DNA of 64,000 nucleotides from Conexibacter sp. CPCC 206217 (GCF_030646165.1 NZ_JAUTDO010000011.1:84180-148179); one strand, 5' to 3'. Shown: positions 42,489 through 53,863, counted from the first letter of the stretch. The notes: a model not told the origin generated them from the letters alone. A program made the numbers and translations.

Positions 42489-43715
42489 TTGAGGCCAGGT
42501 ATCGCGGTCGTGATGGGCACCCTCGACACCAAAGGACAGGAGCTGGATTACGCGCGCACCCGCCTGCAGCAGCTGGGCTTGCAGACGCTGCTGGTCGACG
42601 TCGGCGTGATGGGCGAGCCGCTGGTCGCCGCCGACGTGACGCGCGAGGAAGTCGCCGCAGCCGCCGGCATCGAGCTGGCGAGGCTGGTCGCCGAGGGCGA
42701 CCGTGGAGAGGCGGTGGAGACGATGGCGCGCGGCGCGGCGGAGGTCGCCGCGCGCCTGCACGCCGACGGCCGTCTCGCCGGCATCATGTCGCTCTGCGGC
42801 TCGGCCGGCGCGCGGATCGCGGCGACTGCGATGCGTGCGCTGCCGCTGGGCGTCCCGAAGCTGCTCGTCTCCACCGTCGTGGGCGGCGACACGCGCCCCT
42901 ATATCGGCACTGCCGACATCACGATGATGTACGCCGTGCTCGACGTGTCCGGGATCAACCGGATCTCCTCGCGGATCATCACCAACGCCGCCGGCGCGCT
43001 GGCGGGCATGATCACGGTCGAGCCACCGGTCGCTGAGCACGAGGAGCGTCCGATCGTCGCGGCGACGATGTTCGGCGTCACGACGCCGTGCGTGACGCGG
43101 GCGCGCGAGCGGCTGGAGCGCGCGGGCTACGAGGTGCTCGTCTTCCACTCGATCGGGATCGGCGGCGACTCGATGGAGGCGCTGGTGCGCGACGGCCTCG
43201 TCGACGCGGTGCTCGACGTCACGACCACCGAGCTCGCGGACGAGCTGGCGGGCGGCATCTGCGCCTCGGGCCCGGGCCGCCTCGACCTGTCCGACACCGA
43301 GGTGCCGCGCGTCGTCTCGCTCGGCGCGCTGGACATGGTCAACTTCGGCCCGATCGACAGCGTTCCGTCGAGATACGCCGACCGGACCCTCTACCAGCAC
43401 AACGCCGCGATCACCCTGATGCGCACATCCGCGCAGGAATGCGCCGAGCTGGGCCGGACGATCGCTCGGCGCATCAACGCCGCGAAGGGCCCGCTCGCCG
43501 TCGCGATCCCGCGCGGCGGCCTGTCGGCGATCGACGCCGAGGGTCAGCCGTTCCACTCCCCGGAGGCGAACGCGGCGCTGTTCGACGCCCTGCTGGCCGA
43601 CCTGCGCCCCGACGTCGAGGTGCTCGACCTCTCGTACAACATCAACGACCCCGCTTTCGCCGACGCGATCGCAGACCTGCTGGTGGGCATGGCGAGAGCG
43701 CAGGTGCCGTCATGA
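42489..43715 (+). CDS. Tm-1-like ATP-binding protein (UPF0261)
   Basis: 408 aa from a TTG. IAVVMGTLDTKGQELDYART at the start and LCGSAGARIAATAMRALPLG and VDAVLDVTTTELADELAGGI are characteristic of the UPF0261/Tm-1 N-terminal domain, which binds ATP in the plant protein. Bacterial members sit next to the PEP-hydrolase-like gene, as here, and often near sugar transporters. The enzymatic role is unproven. Its stop overlaps the RidA start. Confidence 0.87.
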   Translation: MRPGIAVVMGTLDTKGQELDYARTRLQQLGLQTLLVDVGVMGEPLVAADVTREEVAAAAGIELARLVAEGDRGEAVETMARGAAEVAARLHADGRLAGIMSLCGSAGARIAATAMRALPLGVPKLLVSTVVGGDTRPYIGTADITMMYAVLDVSGINRISSRIITNAAGALAGMITVEPPVAEHEERPIVAATMFGVTTPCVTRARERLERAGYEVLVFHSIGIGGDSMEALVRDGLVDAVLDVTTTELADELAGGICASGPGRLDLSDTEVPRVVSLGALDMVNFGPIDSVPSRYADRTLYQHNAAITLMRTSAQECAELGRTIARRINAAKGPLAVAIPRGGLSAIDAEGQPFHSPEANAALFDALLADLRPDVEVLDLSYNINDPAFADAIADLLVGMARAQVPS

Positions 43716-44113
43716 CCGCCCCGGGGCGGGCCGGTGCACGCGCCGCCGTCGCGACCGACGCGGCGCCCCCCGCGATCGGCCCCTACAGCCAGGCCGTGGC
43801 GCACGGCGACGTGCTGTACTGCTCCGGCGCTCTGCCGCTGGAGCTCGACGGATCGCTGCGTGCCGGAACGGCCGCCGAGCAGACGACTCGCTGCCTGCAG
43901 AACCTCGCCGCGCTCTGCGAGGCCGCCGGCGCCCCTCTCGCCGGCGCGCTGCGCCTGACCGTCTACACGACCGTGTTGGACGAGTTCGCCGACATCAACA
44001 CCGCGTACGCGAGGTTCTTCGGGCAGGCTCCGCCCGCCCGCGTCACGATCGGGGTCGCCGCCCTGCCCAAGGGCGCGCTCGTGGAGATCGACGCGATCGT
44101 GGCGCTGGGCTGA
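43712..44113 (+). CDS. RidA/YjgF family protein
   Basis: 133 aa. PPAIGPYSQAVAHGDVLYCS, the TRCLQNLAALCEAAG helix, the conserved Arg in AGALRLTVYT and PPARVTIGVAALPKGALVEI are RidA signatures. RidA proteins hydrolyse reactive enamines and imines made by PLP enzymes. The link with two PLP enzymes in the divergent operon is metabolically sensible. ATGA-coupled to the Tm-1-like gene. Confidence 0.9.
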   Translation: MTAPGRAGARAAVATDAAPPAIGPYSQAVAHGDVLYCSGALPLELDGSLRAGTAAEQTTRCLQNLAALCEAAGAPLAGALRLTVYTTVLDEFADINTAYARFFGQAPPARVTIGVAALPKGALVEIDAIVALG

Positions 44114-44197
44114 CGTGGCCGCCGCGCGGGCGGACGTGCGCGGCGAACTCGTTCGGAACGCCGCGTCGCTACGACGTGCCGCCCTCTTGCGGGCGGG

Positions 44198-46768
<2,571 letters not shown>

Positions 46769-46821
46769 GCGCGCCGCCAAGACGGGCTCGTCAGAACGTG
46801 CTGCGAACAGACCATGAATCC

Positions 46822-46850
46822 ACCATGGGGCTCATCTGCGCGGATGTCAA
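46822..46850 (-). promoter_or_regulatory. Promoter of the metal ATPase
   Basis: On the minus strand TTGACA (46850-46845) is a perfect -35, and CATGGT (46827-46822) follows after exactly 17 bp as a weak -10. It lies 54 bp before the ATG. Confidence 0.6.
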
Positions 46851-46878
46851 GATGACGTGCCGAACGCGCAAAGAGGAC

Positions 46879-46989
46879 TCATTCCCGTGATGCCCCGACG
46901 ACACGATCGAGGGCGCGGCTCGCGGGCGAGACCATCGCGGCCGCGGCGGTCACAGCGGCCGCAGGCACGACGGCTCGCGCGTGGTTCAT
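46879..46989 (-). CDS. Tiny hydrophobic protein, 36 aa
   Basis: MNHARAVVPAAAVTAAAAMV then a short basic tail. The ATG overlaps the nitroreductase stop (ATGA) and has GGAGGT 6 nt upstream inside that gene's end, which is good evidence for translation. The alanine-rich helix may insert into the membrane. No family known; it may be a decayed tail of another gene. Confidence 0.45.
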   Translation of the reverse strand: MNHARAVVPAAAVTAAAAMVSPASRALDRVVGASRE

Positions 46990-48032
46990 GCGATCACCTC
47001 CGCCGCCGGCCGGCGTGGGCTGAGCCGGCGTCCGTCGTCGTTGCGCGGATACCCGATGCGGAAGGCGGCCAGCGGCTCGGTCCCCGCGGGGACGAGCGCC
47101 TGGATCGCGTCGCCGAAGCGCGGCGCGAGGTCGAGCTGCCGCTCGCGGTCGGCGCGTTCGGTGATCTGGTTCATGTGCTGCAGCGAGAGGCCGTTGGCGG
47201 CGGTCCAGAGGTGGATCCGCTGCAGCAGCCGGCCGCCGGTCATGCGCTGGGCGTCGTCGCGCGCGTCGGGGACGGTCACGATGCGCGTGACGGCCGCGGC
47301 GGCGGAGACCATCAAAGCGCCGATCCGCCGAAGCTGCGCCGGCGCGCTGAACCACCGCACGCGGGCGTGCGGGAGCCCGTCGGCGAGCGCGCTCATCGCG
47401 GCGAGGTCGGCGGCCGGGACCGGCCGCCCGTCGTAGCGGCTGCGGTCGGTGTGGCGGTGCGGGATCGCGCGGTACAGGGCGCCGGCCTGGCGCGGGCCGC
47501 CGGACAGCTCGACGCGCGCGGCGTGGACGGGCTCGCCCGCCGTCGGCTGCAGGCGCAGGCGCGCGCCGTAGCCGTGCGCCGGCGCTGCCAGCAGCAGGTT
47601 CTCCAGCGCCGCGCCGAGGCCGACCTGCAGCTCGCGGCCGAACGGGTCGAGCGCGCCGGTCGGGCGATTGCGGTCGGCGAACAGGTCGATCTGGTCGTCG
47701 CTGACGCGGAACGCCCACGCCTGGCTGTTGTGCGGGTTGGGCGCGAGCACCGCGGCCGCGACGAGTGCCGCCGGCCCCTCGCCGCGCTCCCACTCGCGCC
47801 ACGCGTCGTAGGCGGTGCCGTCGCCGGTCGAGAAGACGCCGTTGTCGTAGACGCGGTAGCCGACCCCGCCGGCACCGACGACGACCGCGCCCGCGCCCGC
47901 CCCGGCCCGACGCAGGAACGTGCGGCGCGAGACACCGGCGGTCGCCGGCGCCTCCTCACGCGCGAGGAGGCGCCGCTCGCGCTCGGCCGCCTCGTGCGGC
48001 CCGCCGCCCGTGACCTGTGACGAGCGGTTCAT
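46986..48032 (-). CDS. Nitroreductase-like protein with twin-arginine leader
   Basis: 348 aa. The N-terminus contains SRRTFLRRAGAGAGAVVVGA, a twin-arginine-like export signal or membrane anchor. The body has VLAPNPHNSQAWAFRVSDDQ and IPHRHTDRSRYDGRPVPAAD, as in Acg-type actinobacterial nitroreductases, which often lack typical activity and may store flavin. Relatives belong to the mycobacterial DosR dormancy regulon. It lies 8 bp after the aldehyde dehydrogenase. Confidence 0.82.
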   Translation of the reverse strand: MNRSSQVTGGGPHEAAERERRLLAREEAPATAGVSRRTFLRRAGAGAGAVVVGAGGVGYRVYDNGVFSTGDGTAYDAWREWERGEGPAALVAAAVLAPNPHNSQAWAFRVSDDQIDLFADRNRPTGALDPFGRELQVGLGAALENLLLAAPAHGYGARLRLQPTAGEPVHAARVELSGGPRQAGALYRAIPHRHTDRSRYDGRPVPAADLAAMSALADGLPHARVRWFSAPAQLRRIGALMVSAAAAVTRIVTVPDARDDAQRMTGGRLLQRIHLWTAANGLSLQHMNQITERADRERQLDLAPRFGDAIQALVPAGTEPLAAFRIGYPRNDDGRRLSPRRPAAEVIA

Positions 48033-48040
48033 GGCACGGC

Positions 48041-49579
48041 TCAGAAGAGGCCCTGCGCGTGCTCGTCGTAGCTGACGAGGAGGCACTTGGTCTGCGTGTA
48101 GTAGTCGAGCATCATCTTGTGGTTCTCGCGTCCGACGCCGGAGGCCTTGTAGCCGCCGAAGGCGGCGTGGGCGGGGTAGGCGTGGTAGCAATTGGTCCAG
48201 ACGCGGCCGGCCTTGATCGCGCGGCCGACGCGGAAGGCGCGGCTGCCGTCACGGGTCCAGACGCCGGCGCCGAGGCCGTAGATCGTGTCGTTGGCGATCG
48301 CGATCGCCTCCGCCTCGTCCTTGAACGTGGTGACGGCGAGCACGGGGCCGAAGATCTCCTCCTGGAAGACGCGCATGTCGTTGGTGCCCTTCAGCACCGT
48401 CGGCTGGTGGAAGTAGCCGCCGGCGAGCTCGCCCTCGAGCTGCGGACGCTCGCCGCCGATCAGCACCTCCGCGCCCTCCTCGCGGCCGATCCGCACGTAG
48501 CGCTCGACCGTCTCGCGCTGCGCGGCGGAGACCTGCGGGCCGACCTGCGTGGAGAGGTCGAGCGGGTCGCCCTGGGAGATCGCGCGGATGCGCTCCAGGC
48601 AGCGCTCCATGAAGGCGTCGTAGATCGACTCCTGCACGAGCGCGCGCGACGGGCAGGTGCAGACCTCGCCCTTGTTGAACGCGTACAGCACGAGCCCCTC
48701 GATCGCCTTGTCGAAGAAGGCGTCGTCGCGGTCCATCACGTCGGCGAAGAAGATGTTCGGCGACTTGCCGCCCAGCTCTGTCGTCGAGGGGATGATCCGC
48801 TCGGCGGCGTAATGCATGATCTGGCGCCCGACGTCGGTCGAGCCGGTGAAGGCGATCTTCGCGATCCGCTCGTTGGTCGCGAGCGCCTCGCCGATCTGGC
48901 CGCCCGGTCCGTTGACGACGTTCAGCACGCCGGGCGGGACGATCTCGCCGATCACGCGCATCAGCTCGAGGATCGACCACGGCGTCGGGCTCGCCGGCTT
49001 CACGACGGTGCAGTTGCCGGCCGCCAGCGCCGGGGCGATCTTCCACGCCGCCATCAGCAGCGGGAAGTTGAACGGGATGATCTGCCCGACGACGCCGAGC
49101 GGCTCCTTGAAGTGGTACGCGTACGTGCTCGCGTCGATCTCGGAGATCGCGCCCTCCTCGGCGCGGATCACGCCGGCGAAGTAGCGGAAGTGGTCGATCG
49201 CCAACGGCAGGTCGGCGCCGATCGTCTCGCGCACCGGCTTGCCGTTGTCCCACGTCTCCGCGACCGCGAGTCGCTCGAGGTTCGCCTCCATCGCGTCGGC
49301 GACGGCGTTGAGGACGGCGGCGCGCTCGGCCGGCGAGCGCAGCGCCCAGGCGTCCTTGGCCGCGTGGGCGGCGTCGAGCGCCAGCTCGATGTCGGCCGGT
49401 GTCGAGTCGGCGACCTCGCAGAAGACCTCGCCGGTGACCGGCGTGCGGTTGGCGCGGTAGCGGCCCTCGACGGGCGCGACCCATTCGCCGCCGATGAAGT
49501 TGTCGTAGCGCGCCTGCAACTCGACGAGGCTGCCGGGGTTGCCGGGCGCCGCGAACGCGGTCTTTTCGATCGTTGCCAT
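48041..49579 (-). CDS. NAD-dependent aldehyde dehydrogenase
   Basis: 512 aa. Catalytic Glu in TTELGGKSPNIFF and nucleophilic Cys in GEVCTCPSRAL, with the cofactor region IIPFNFPLLMAAWKIAPALA and FTGSTDVGRQ. It resembles AldB/ExaC-type acetaldehyde and aliphatic aldehyde dehydrogenases. It lies 33 bp downstream of the alcohol dehydrogenase, so the pair would oxidise alcohol to acid or run in reverse as a redox outlet. Confidence 0.92.
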   Translation of the reverse strand: MATIEKTAFAAPGNPGSLVELQARYDNFIGGEWVAPVEGRYRANRTPVTGEVFCEVADSTPADIELALDAAHAAKDAWALRSPAERAAVLNAVADAMEANLERLAVAETWDNGKPVRETIGADLPLAIDHFRYFAGVIRAEEGAISEIDASTYAYHFKEPLGVVGQIIPFNFPLLMAAWKIAPALAAGNCTVVKPASPTPWSILELMRVIGEIVPPGVLNVVNGPGGQIGEALATNERIAKIAFTGSTDVGRQIMHYAAERIIPSTTELGGKSPNIFFADVMDRDDAFFDKAIEGLVLYAFNKGEVCTCPSRALVQESIYDAFMERCLERIRAISQGDPLDLSTQVGPQVSAAQRETVERYVRIGREEGAEVLIGGERPQLEGELAGGYFHQPTVLKGTNDMRVFQEEIFGPVLAVTTFKDEAEAIAIANDTIYGLGAGVWTRDGSRAFRVGRAIKAGRVWTNCYHAYPAHAAFGGYKASGVGRENHKMMLDYYTQTKCLLVSYDEHAQGLF

Positions 49580-49612
49580 GGTTGATTCCTCCGGAGTGGG
49601 TGAGGGCGGGCG

Positions 49613-50677
49613 TCAGACCGACGCGGTCGCGGTCGCCGTCGTGACCGTCGACACCTGCGGCTGCATGCGGAAGACGAGACGCGGGGATTCGGCGGTGCCG
49701 TCGAGCACCTGGGCGATCGCCTCGTTGACGTCTTCGAGGTCGCGCTCGGCGCGCTCGACGCGCGTGAGGCCGCGGGCGTGCAGCGCGAAGACCTCTTCGA
49801 GGTCGCGGTGGGTGCCGACGATCGATCCCTTCAGCGTGAGGCCGCCGAGGACGGTCTCGAAGATCGGCAGCTGCATCTCGTTGTGAGCCGGGAGGCCGAC
49901 GCAGACGAGCGTGCCGCCGCGCGCGAGCGAGCGGTGCGCCTGCTCGAAGGCGGACGGGTTGACGGCGGTCGAGATCGCGACATCGGCGCCGCCGAGGCGC
50001 TCGATCGCGGCGACGGGATCTTGCTCGGCGGCGTTCACGAGGTGGGTGGCGCCGACCGCCTGGGCGCTGTGCAGGCGCTGGTTGTTGACGTCGACGGCGA
50101 CGACCTCCGCGCCGAGGATGCGGGCGTACTGGATCGCGAGGTGGCCGAGGCCGCCGGCGCCGAAGACGGCGACGACGTCGGAGGAGCGCGCGCCGGATAC
50201 CTTGACGGCCTTGTAGGTCGTGACGCCGGCGCAGGTGAGCGGCGCGGCGTCGAGCGGATCGATCGCCTCGGGGACGCGCACGACGTGGCGGGCGTAGCCG
50301 AGCGCGTAGTCGGCGAAGCCGCCGTTGATCGAGTAGCCGGTGTTCTGCTGCTCAGGGCAGAGCGTCTCGCGGCCGCTGTTGCAGTAGCGGCAGCTGCCGC
50401 AGGCGTAGCCCAACCACGGGATCGCGACGCGCATGCCGGCTTCGAGGCCGTGCATGTTGCCGGCGCCGAGCTGCTCGATGCGCCCGACGCCCTCGTGGCC
50501 GGGGATGAACGGCGGCGCCGGCTTGACCGGCCACTCGCCGCGCGCGGCGTGGATGTCGGTATGGCACAGCCCCGACGCCTCGATCCGCACGAGCACCTGA
50601 TCGGTGCCGGGTGTGGGCGTGGGGACCTCGTCGATCGACAGCGGCTGATCGAAGGCATGGACGACGGCGGCGCGCAT
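49613..50677 (-). CDS. Zinc-dependent alcohol dehydrogenase
   Basis: 354 aa from the ATG at 50677, which has GAGGAG about 8 nt upstream. Catalytic zinc ligands are in GLCHTDIHAA and GHEGVGRIE; structural zinc cysteines are in CGSCRYCNSGRETLC. The NAD motif is VAVFGAGGLGHLAIQYARIL. It matches AdhP/AdhA-type ethanol-active enzymes. It is the first gene of an operon with the aldehyde dehydrogenase and nitroreductase, with the shared 13-bp motif about 90 bp upstream. Confidence 0.92.
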   Translation of the reverse strand: MRAAVVHAFDQPLSIDEVPTPTPGTDQVLVRIEASGLCHTDIHAARGEWPVKPAPPFIPGHEGVGRIEQLGAGNMHGLEAGMRVAIPWLGYACGSCRYCNSGRETLCPEQQNTGYSINGGFADYALGYARHVVRVPEAIDPLDAAPLTCAGVTTYKAVKVSGARSSDVVAVFGAGGLGHLAIQYARILGAEVVAVDVNNQRLHSAQAVGATHLVNAAEQDPVAAIERLGGADVAISTAVNPSAFEQAHRSLARGGTLVCVGLPAHNEMQLPIFETVLGGLTLKGSIVGTHRDLEEVFALHARGLTRVERAERDLEDVNEAIAQVLDGTAESPRLVFRMQPQVSTVTTATATASV

Positions 50678-50766
50678 TTCGGGGCTCCTCGGTGGCGGAA
50701 CGGGTGACATGAGCACCGTCCCACCGCGCCGCGCGGCGGTCATCCGGGGCCGCTGCGCGTCGCGTC

Positions 50767-50779
50767 TCCGTAGTTGTCC
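50767..50779. promoter_or_regulatory. Shared motif TCCGTAGTTGTCC, site 1
   Basis: Between the alcohol dehydrogenase (minus, 90 bp away) and the antiporter (plus, 91 bp away). Identical to site 2. A CCCCGGATGA block (read on the minus strand, 50749-50740) lies 20 nt further toward the alcohol dehydrogenase. Confidence 0.5.
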
Positions 50780-50870
50780 TCAAGGCCCCTGCGGGTCCCC
50801 GGCAGGTCGGCGCGGGCGCCATGCCGATCCTTTGACTTCGCCGCAGGCGCGGCCTACGGTCGTCGCTCTG

Positions 50871-52034
50871 ATGGATTTCGGGACGCTGGTGGTGATCGTG
50901 CTCGCCGGGCTCGGCGGGCCGCTGCTGGGCGTCGTCGGGCACCGTTTCGTGCCGGTCGTGATCGGCGAGATCCTCGCCGGCGTCCTGGTCGGGCCGTCGT
51001 TGCTCGGCGTCGTCGACCCGGCGGACCCGACGGTCGCCTTCCTCGCGCAGGTCGGGTTCGCGATGCTGATGCTGACGGTCGGCATGCACCTGCCCCTGCG
51101 CGACCGCCGGCTGCGTGCGTCGCTGCGCGGCGGCGCGCTGCTGGCCGCGATCGTCGGCCTGCTCGCGATCCCCGCCGGGGCGCTCGCGGCGGCGATCGTC
51201 GGCGGCGGGCACGCGGCGATCTACGCCGTCCTGCTCGCATCGGGATCGGCCGCGGTGCTGCTGCCGGCGCTGGAGGAGGCGCGCATCGAGAGCGACGAGG
51301 CGCTGACCGTGATGGCGCAGGTGACGATCGCCGACGTGATCACGATCCTGTCGGTCCCGATCGTGCTGCAGCCCGACCGGGTCGGGCACGCGGCGCTCGC
51401 GAGCGTCCTGATCGTCGGTTGCGCGCTCGTGCTGGTCGCGTGCGCGCGGCTGGTCGCGCGCGGAGCGTGGACGCAGCGCGTGCGGCGCCTGTCGAAGTCG
51501 CGCCGCTGGGCGCTCGACCTGCGGCTCTCGCTGCTGGTGCTGTTCCTGCTCGCGTGGATCGCGCAGGAGAGCGGCACGAGCGTGCTGATCGCCGGCTTCG
51601 CCGCAGGCGTCCTGGTCGCGGTGCTCGGCGGTCCCAAGCGCCTCTCGACGCAGACCCGCGGCGTTGCCGACGGCTTCTTCGTCCCGCTCTACTTCGTCGT
51701 GCTCGGCGCCGGGCTCGACGTCGGCGGCCTCCTGCGCGACCCCGAGCTGCTCGCGCTCGTCGCCGCGCTCGCGGCGCTGACCGTCGCGATCCGGCTGGTC
51801 GCCGTGCGCACGGTGCGTGTGCGTCCCGCGGCTGCGCTGGCCAGCAGCGCGCAGCTCGGCGTGCCCGCGGCGATCGCGTCGCTCGGCCTCGCCGAGCATG
51901 TCCTCTCCGCGTCGATCGCGACGGCGATCGTCGCCGCGGCGTTGATCAGCCTCGCGGTCGCCACCGTCGGCGTCGAACGTCTCGCGGCGACGTCGTTGAC
52001 GGCGACGATCTCGAGGTCGGCGCCGCGCTCGTGA
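50871..52034 (+). CDS. Cation/proton antiporter (KefB/CPA2 type)
   Basis: 387 aa with about 11-12 membrane segments; VIGEILAGVLVGPSLLGVVD and FLAQVGFAMLMLTVGMHLPL are typical Na_H_Exchanger motifs. No cytoplasmic NAD-binding domain. The last about 20 codons (ERLAATSLTATISRSAPRS) are antisense to the gap remnant on the other strand, so the natural C-terminus was probably replaced by the same rearrangement. TACGGT lies about 10 nt before the ATG with no Shine-Dalgarno. Confidence 0.87.
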   Translation: MDFGTLVVIVLAGLGGPLLGVVGHRFVPVVIGEILAGVLVGPSLLGVVDPADPTVAFLAQVGFAMLMLTVGMHLPLRDRRLRASLRGGALLAAIVGLLAIPAGALAAAIVGGGHAAIYAVLLASGSAAVLLPALEEARIESDEALTVMAQVTIADVITILSVPIVLQPDRVGHAALASVLIVGCALVLVACARLVARGAWTQRVRRLSKSRRWALDLRLSLLVLFLLAWIAQESGTSVLIAGFAAGVLVAVLGGPKRLSTQTRGVADGFFVPLYFVVLGAGLDVGGLLRDPELLALVAALAALTVAIRLVAVRTVRVRPAAALASSAQLGVPAAIASLGLAEHVLSASIATAIVAAALISLAVATVGVERLAATSLTATISRSAPRS

Positions 52035-52096
52035 GCGGAGCGCAGGAAGGCGCGGCCGATGCGGCCGAAGCCGTTGATCGCGACGCGGGCGGTCAT
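51977..52096 (-). pseudogene. gap: Truncated glyceraldehyde-3-phosphate dehydrogenase
   Basis: MTARVAINGFGRIGRAFLRS then AHERGADLEIVAVNDVA is an unmistakable GAPDH N-terminus (the NAD-binding NGFGRIGR motif). After about 37 codons the sequence turns into antisense of the antiporter, so about 90 percent of the enzyme is missing. The ATG still overlaps the universal-stress-protein stop (ATGA), showing the old operon order. Confidence 0.8.
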
Positions 52097-53022
52097 GAGA
52101 GCCTCGCGTCGGCGGTGGTCTGGGTCGGGCGCGACATTTCGTCGGCGTCGAGGGCCGCGCCGCGCGGCAGCACGAGCAACGGGCAGGCGGCGTGGCGGAT
52201 CAGGTGCGTCGAGACCGAGCCCAGCAGGACGCGGCGCAGCGGGCCGTAGGCGCGCGAGCCGAGCACGAGCAGGTCGTACTCGTGCGAGTGCTCGGCGAGG
52301 TACTGCGGCGGCAGGCCGCCAGGGGTCTCGACGACCACGTCGACGCCACTGCCGTCGAGCTGCACGACGGCGTCGCGCACGTCGCGGGACTCCGAGTCGT
52401 GGACGGCGTCGATGTAGTCCTGGTAGGCGCTCGCGGCCATCGGCGCGGGTATGTAGATGCCCGGATTCGGTCTCAGGACCGAGATCGCGTGGACCGTCGC
52501 GCCCGCGGCGCGGCCCAGCTCGACCGCGGCGGCGAGCGCCTCGCGCGACTCGGGTGCGCCGTCGTAACCGACGCCGATCGTGGCGAGCGCGTGGGTCCCG
52601 GCGTCCGCGTAGCCCGCCGGCGCGACGGCGATCGCGCACGGCGCGCCGTGCAGCAGCTGCTCAGGCCCGCTGCCGACCAGCACGCGGCCGAGCGCGCCGT
52701 GGCTGCTGGAGCCGACGACGATGATCTCGGCGCCGCGCTCCTCGGCGAGCCGGTAGAGCCCCTCCGCGGTCGAGCGGCCGGGCTGCACGACCAGCTCGGG
52801 CGCGGGGTCATCGGCGAGCGCGCGCACGTCGGCGAGCTTGCGCTCAGCCTCCTGCGTCAGCACTCGCGCGACCTCCTCGCCGCGCTCGACGGTCGCGGGC
52901 GCGATGTAGACGTGCGCGGCGATCAGCTGTGCGCCGCTCGTGCGCGCCAGCAGCGCGCCGAGCGCGAGCGCGTCACGGGCGCGGTCGGAGCCGTCGTAGC
53001 CGACGATGATCGTGCGGTCCAT
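52093..53022 (-). CDS. Universal stress protein, two Usp domains
   Basis: 309 aa. Each half has the ATP-binding Usp loop: VVGSSSHGALGRVLVGSGPE in the first and LVLGSRAYGPLRRVLLGSVS in the second. Tandem ATP-binding Usp proteins of this size are typical of actinobacterial hypoxia and dormancy regulons. Start at MDRTIIVGYDGSDRARDALA (53022). The shared 13-bp motif is about 125 bp upstream. Confidence 0.92.
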   Translation of the reverse strand: MDRTIIVGYDGSDRARDALALGALLARTSGAQLIAAHVYIAPATVERGEEVARVLTQEAERKLADVRALADDPAPELVVQPGRSTAEGLYRLAEERGAEIIVVGSSSHGALGRVLVGSGPEQLLHGAPCAIAVAPAGYADAGTHALATIGVGYDGAPESREALAAAVELGRAAGATVHAISVLRPNPGIYIPAPMAASAYQDYIDAVHDSESRDVRDAVVQLDGSGVDVVVETPGGLPPQYLAEHSHEYDLLVLGSRAYGPLRRVLLGSVSTHLIRHAACPLLVLPRGAALDADEMSRPTQTTADARLS

Positions 53023-53146
53023 GTGAATGCGTCTCCAGGCGTCGATGGCGGTCAGCGGATGCGACTCGTCCATCCTCGACGCGGCGGCGGCGCGCGCCAT
53101 CCGCCCCGAGCGCGCGACCGTCTCCGTGATCGGAGGCGCTGCTGGA

Positions 53147-53159
53147 TCCGTAGTTGTCC
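53147..53159. promoter_or_regulatory. Shared motif TCCGTAGTTGTCC, site 2
   Basis: Identical 13 bp to site 1. It lies between the universal stress protein gene (minus) and the flavodoxin gene (plus, 61 bp away). Confidence 0.5.
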
Positions 53160-53219
53160 GCAGCGCGCTGGGGAGCCGGGGCGGATGCCGGCGGCGGCTG
53201 CCGTTGGGAAGCTGCCTCC

Positions 53220-53783
53220 ATGGCTGACACGAGGAGCATCGAGCCGCTGGAGGAGCAGCTGAACGCCGCGCGCAGCGGCACCGTGCTGGTCGTTCACGCC
53301 AGCCGCAACGGCGCCACGCGCGGCGTCGCGCAGCGCATCGCCGAACGCCTGCAGGAGCGCGGCCGGCCGGTCGACCTGCGCGCCGCCGACGAGCTTGCCG
53401 ACTTCACGCCGTACGACGCCGTCGTGCTGGGCAGCGCGATCTACGATCGCAGCTGGCTGCCGCGCGCCGAGACGCTCGTGCGCCGCAACCTCGGCGCGCT
53501 CGCCGGGCGACCCGTCTGGCTCTTCAGCCTCGGCTCGATCCCTGACACGCGACCGCTCGTCGGCCGGCTGGCGAAGCACAGCCCGAAGGGCATCCGCGCG
53601 ATCGAGGACGCGATCCGCCCGCGCGGCTACCGCGTCTTCGGCGGGGTCATACGACGTGAGCAGTGGCCCTGGTACGGGCGCCTGCTGGTTCGCGCCACCG
53701 GCGGGCATGTCGGCGACAACCGCGACTGGGACGAGATCGACGCCTGGGCGGCGGAGATCTCGCGCGCCCTGCGCGCCGCTTGA
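53220..53783 (+). CDS. Flavodoxin-domain protein (HemG-like)
   Basis: 187 aa. The FMN phosphate-binding segment VLVVHASRNGATRGVAQRIA differs slightly from T-x-T-G-x-T. It is followed by FTPYDAVVLGSAIYDRSWLP and VWLFSLGSIP, as in HemG/menaquinone-dependent protoporphyrinogen oxidase-like flavodoxins common in actinobacterial stress clusters. Start chosen at MADTRS (53220); the longer frame is unsupported. Confidence 0.85.
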   Translation: MADTRSIEPLEEQLNAARSGTVLVVHASRNGATRGVAQRIAERLQERGRPVDLRAADELADFTPYDAVVLGSAIYDRSWLPRAETLVRRNLGALAGRPVWLFSLGSIPDTRPLVGRLAKHSPKGIRAIEDAIRPRGYRVFGGVIRREQWPWYGRLLVRATGGHVGDNRDWDEIDAWAAEISRALRAA

Positions 53784-53794
53784 GGGACAGGCTG

Positions 53795-53863
53795 ATGATC
53801 GCTGCGACCAGCGAGCAGCGGCTGCGCGAGCTGTCGGATCGCTGCGGGGTGGCGCGGCGATGA
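53795..53863 (+). CDS. 22-aa upstream ORF coupled to the acetyltransferase/synthetase
   Basis: MIAATSEQRLRELSDRCGVA then RR and TGA. GAGGGACAGG precedes the ATG and the stop overlaps the next start (ATGA at 53860). It may be a translated leader that couples translation of the large enzyme, or the remnant of a degraded gene. Confidence 0.35.
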   Translation: MIAATSEQRLRELSDRCGVARR

